64,000 nt of DNA from Paracoccus homiensis (GTDB lineage Bacteria; Pseudomonadota; Alphaproteobacteria; Rhodobacterales; Rhodobacteraceae), in assembly GCF_900111675.1 (NCBI RefSeq), contig NZ_FOHO01000015.1, positions 1 to 64,000 on the forward strand. The letters run 5' to 3'. Within the stretch, counting starts at the first letter, position 1, and each line of letters opens with the position of its first letter. Below, piece after piece: positions 61,750-64,000 of the stretch. Position numbers and translations under genes: made by a program. A model generated the notes under the pieces. That model was given only the letters and a program-made list of their open reading frames with translations. It was not told where the DNA came from and did no database searches.

Positions 61750-62745
61750 TCAGGAAAGCTCCTTTTGTGTGGCGCGCGACAGCCGGCTTTGAAGCAGGAT
61801 CACCAGCAGCAGGAACGCGCCCCGGATGACCATCTGCCAATATGCGCTGAGGCTGATGACGCCGCGCCCGTTCTCGAAATTGAGGATGTTGAAGACGAGG
61901 CCCAGCAGCAGGGCCCCCGCGACCGTCGCCCCGACCGAGCCGAGGCCACCCGTCAGCAGCGTGCCGCCGACGACCACCGACGCGATGGCCGACAGTTCCC
62001 AGCCGATGCCTTCAAGCGGCTGCCCGGCCCCGAAGCCCGATGCCAGGAACACCCCGGCCAGCCCCGCGCAGCCCCCGCTGAGCATATAGACGAATGCCTT
62101 CGCGCCGCGCGTGTTCAGCCCCATCATCGCGGCGGCATCCTCGCCCCCGCCGATGGCAAGGACGGTACGGCCAAGCGATGTCCGTTCCAGCAGGATCCAC
62201 AGCCCGACCACCACGATGGCGGTGATGACGGCGGTCCAGGGCAGCAGGTCGAAGGCCTTGCCCATGCCCAGCTTGGTAAAGTTCGAGCCCCAGTCGATGG
62301 AAATCGTCTGCGCGCCCGAAATCACCAATGCGCCGCCCTTGGCCCCCAGCATCGTGGCCAGTGTCGCGATAAAGGGCGGGATGCGCATGGCGACGACGAA
62401 GAAGGCGTTCAGCGCCCCGATCGCCAGCCCCGCCATGACCGCGCCGGGCAGGGCGATCTGAATGCCCCAGGGCGACAGATAGGCCGCGACGACCGAGGTG
62501 AAGGCCGCCACCGACCCCACCGACAGATCGATCCCGCCGGTCAGGATGACGAAGCACATCCCGACCGAAATGACGATGAACATCGCGTTGTAGTTCAGGA
62601 AGGACGAGATGTTATAGGCCCCGCCGAAATTCTCGTAGCGCAGCAGGCCGAACAGGATCAGCGCGGCCAGCGCGGCCCAGACCCCGGCGGAATGCCCGCC
62701 GCCCCGCAGATGGCGACGCAGATCGAAGGCTGTTGTGACAGACAT
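61750..62745 (-). CDS. Sugar ABC importer permease, RbsC family (1)
   Basis: A 331-residue BPD_transp_2 permease. [18 protein letters not shown] is the signature, [18 protein letters not shown] and [14 protein letters not shown] follow. It starts 3 bp after the stop of the second permease gene. Having two different permease genes suggests a heterodimeric channel. Confidence 0.88.
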   Translation of the reverse strand: MSVTTAFDLRRHLRGGGHSAGVWAALAALILFGLLRYENFGGAYNISSFLNYNAMFIVISVGMCFVILTGGIDLSVGSVAAFTSVVAAYLSPWGIQIALPGAVMAGLAIGALNAFFVVAMRIPPFIATLATMLGAKGGALVISGAQTISIDWGSNFTKLGMGKAFDLLPWTAVITAIVVVGLWILLERTSLGRTVLAIGGGEDAAAMMGLNTRGAKAFVYMLSGGCAGLAGVFLASGFGAGQPLEGIGWELSAIASVVVGGTLLTGGLGSVGATVAGALLLGLVFNILNFENGRGVISLSAYWQMVIRGAFLLLVILLQSRLSRATQKELS

Positions 62746-62748
62746 CGC

Positions 62749-63717
62749 TTACTCCTTCCGGGCTTGCTGCAGATAGACGGCGGCGATGATGATCGCGGCC
62801 TTGGCGATCAGCGCGACCTCGTCGGCGATGCCATTGGCAAGCAGGGTGTATTTCACCAGCTGGATGATGACCGCGCCCAGGATCGCGCCGAAGATCGGTG
62901 CGCGACCGCCCTGCAACAGGGTGCCGCCGACGACGGCTGCGGCGATGGCGTCCAGCTCCATCAGGTTGCCGATCCGCGCCGCATCCGAGGCCGAGTTGAT
63001 CGCGACGACGATCAGGCCTGCCAGCCCCGCCAATCCGGCGCAGATGACATAGGCGCCGATCTTGACCCTGTGGACCGGAATGCCCGACAGCCGCGCCGCA
63101 CGCTCGTTCCCGCCCACGGCCAGCAATTGCCGCCCGAAGGTGGACCGCGCCACGACCCACGACAGCAGAATGGCGATGATCAGGACCAGCCAGCCCTGAA
63201 ACGGCAGGCCCAGAACCCGTCCCGTGCCCAGATAGCTGAACGAGGGATGCGAAAAGGTCTGCAGGTTGCCATTGGTCAAAACCTGCGCCAGCCCGCGCCC
63301 CGAAATGAACAGGATCAGCGTCGCCACGATCGGCTGCACGCCGAACCGGCTGACCAGCAGCCCGTTGAAGACCCCGCAGCACAGCGCGATCAGGATCGGT
63401 ACGCCGATGGCGGCGATCAGGCCGAGGGCCGGGTTGGCCTGCGCGAAATCCGACAGGAAGATCAGCGGCGCCAGGGCCCCGGCCAGCGCCATGACGGCGC
63501 CCACGCTCAGGTCGATGCCGCCGGTCGCGATGACCAGCGTCATGCCCATCGCGACGATGGCGATGGTCGCCATCTGGCTGATATTCACGAACAGGGTCTG
63601 CGGCTGAAAGAAATTCGGCGTCACGATAAGGTTGAAGATCACGATGACGGCCAGTGCGATCGCGGCCCCGTGGCGGGCCGGGTCCAGCGCAAGGCGGCCT
63701 TGGTCGGGGGCGTTCAT
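62749..63717 (-). CDS. Sugar ABC importer permease, RbsC family (2)
   Basis: A 322-residue RbsC-type permease with [34 protein letters not shown] and VVGGTLLQGGRAPI. It overlaps the ATPase gene by ATGA and precedes the other permease, so the three are translated together. Confidence 0.88.
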   Translation of the reverse strand: MNAPDQGRLALDPARHGAAIALAVIVIFNLIVTPNFFQPQTLFVNISQMATIAIVAMGMTLVIATGGIDLSVGAVMALAGALAPLIFLSDFAQANPALGLIAAIGVPILIALCCGVFNGLLVSRFGVQPIVATLILFISGRGLAQVLTNGNLQTFSHPSFSYLGTGRVLGLPFQGWLVLIIAILLSWVVARSTFGRQLLAVGGNERAARLSGIPVHRVKIGAYVICAGLAGLAGLIVVAINSASDAARIGNLMELDAIAAAVVGGTLLQGGRAPIFGAILGAVIIQLVKYTLLANGIADEVALIAKAAIIIAAVYLQQARKE

Positions 63718-64000
63718 GCGGCGACCTCGCTGTTCTGATGCTGTGCGATGACGCCGATCAGCGCGTCCTGCGTCAGGCCGGGATTGTGCAATTCGCGGAC
63801 CGAGCGCCCGTCCTGCAGAACCACGATGCGGTCGGCCCCTTCGACAAGTTCCTCGAATTCGGAACTGATCAGCAGGACGGAAAGCCCCGCCGCGACCTGA
63901 TCGCGGATGATCGACTGGATTTCGAATTTCGCGCCGACATCGACGCCGCGCGTCGGTTCGTCCAGGATCAGGATTTCGGGTTCCAGCGCCAGCCAGCGCG
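63714..64000 (-). CDS. Sugar ABC importer ATP-binding protein, RbsA type (partial)
   Basis: Only the last 95 or so codons are inside the window; the gene continues past base 64000. The visible part reads LEPEILILDEPTRGVDVGAKFEI (Walker B and D-loop of a C-terminal nucleotide-binding domain) and LLISSEFEELVEGADRIVVLQDG. DEPTRGVDVGAK is typical of the second domain of RbsA/XylG-like double ATPases. It belongs with the two permeases downstream. Confidence 0.88.
   Translation of the reverse strand, partial: RWLALEPEILILDEPTRGVDVGAKFEIQSIIRDQVAAGLSVLLISSEFEELVEGADRIVVLQDGRSVRELHNPGLTQDALIGVIAQHQNSEVAA

Noticed and set aside
1..64000. CRISPR array, tRNA, rRNA or phage genes
   Set aside because: I saw no regularly spaced repeats, no tRNA-like cloverleaf and no phage structural or integrase genes.

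Overview
The window is GC-rich DNA whose dense operons, 4-bp ATGA gene overlaps and protein families (TRAP/TTT/ABC solute importers, AcuR-AcuI, FrcA-type importer) suggest a Paracoccus- or Rhodobacter-like alphaproteobacterium. This is an inference from style; no rRNA or core phylogenetic marker is present. Almost every gene serves uptake, catabolism, redox chemistry or regulation. There is no replication, ribosomal, tRNA or CRISPR feature. The content fits an accessory catabolic region, such as a megaplasmid, chromid or chromosomal island.

Layout. 0-1.1 kb: a decayed IS110-type insertion sequence. 1.1-11.2 kb: a short aspartate-semialdehyde-dehydrogenase-like gene facing a GntR-regulated operon that combines a complete dipeptide-type ABC importer with an SDR, a PgdA-like deacetylase and a gamma-glutamyltransferase-like hydrolase. 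11.3-16.1 kb: a nickel/peptide-type ABC importer whose two ATPases are fused into one protein. 16.1-28.1 kb: an inositol catabolism block with a FrcA-type sugar importer, a LacI regulator, two Gfo/Idh dehydrogenases, an IolE-like protein, iolD, iolC, iolB and an aldolase. It carries two identical 16-bp operators. 28.1-34.3 kb: a LysR-controlled tripartite tricarboxylate transporter (TTT) with a D-amino-acid-dehydrogenase-like FAD enzyme and an Asp/Glu-racemase-like protein. 34.3-43.0 kb: a LacI-controlled operon with an ABC importer, a GH63-type glycosylglycerate hydrolase, a lyxose/mannose isomerase and a glycerate 2-kinase. Together these form a predicted mannosyl- or glucosylglycerate pathway.

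43.0-52.2 kb: an acuR-acuI pair, then a group of NAD(P)H or flavin oxidoreductases with TetR and LysR regulators and two small stress-type proteins. 52.2-58.8 kb: a second TTT system facing a MarR regulator, a cytosolic sulfatase and a GlcD/D-lactate-dehydrogenase-like flavoenzyme, which together suggest use of a sulfated hydroxy acid. 58.8-64 kb: an SDR, a zinc alcohol dehydrogenase, an enolase-superfamily dehydratase and two RbsC-type permeases with the end of an ATPase gene that runs off the window. This looks like sugar or sugar-acid catabolism.

Most of the catabolic blocks repeat one plan: importer, intracellular enzymes and a local regulator with a recognisable dyad operator. Intercistronic hairpins follow several binding-protein genes, and strong hairpins separate several converging operons. 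No stretch longer than 300 bp lacks a gene; the largest gaps (35288-35584 and 29001-29262) hold operator-like dyads.
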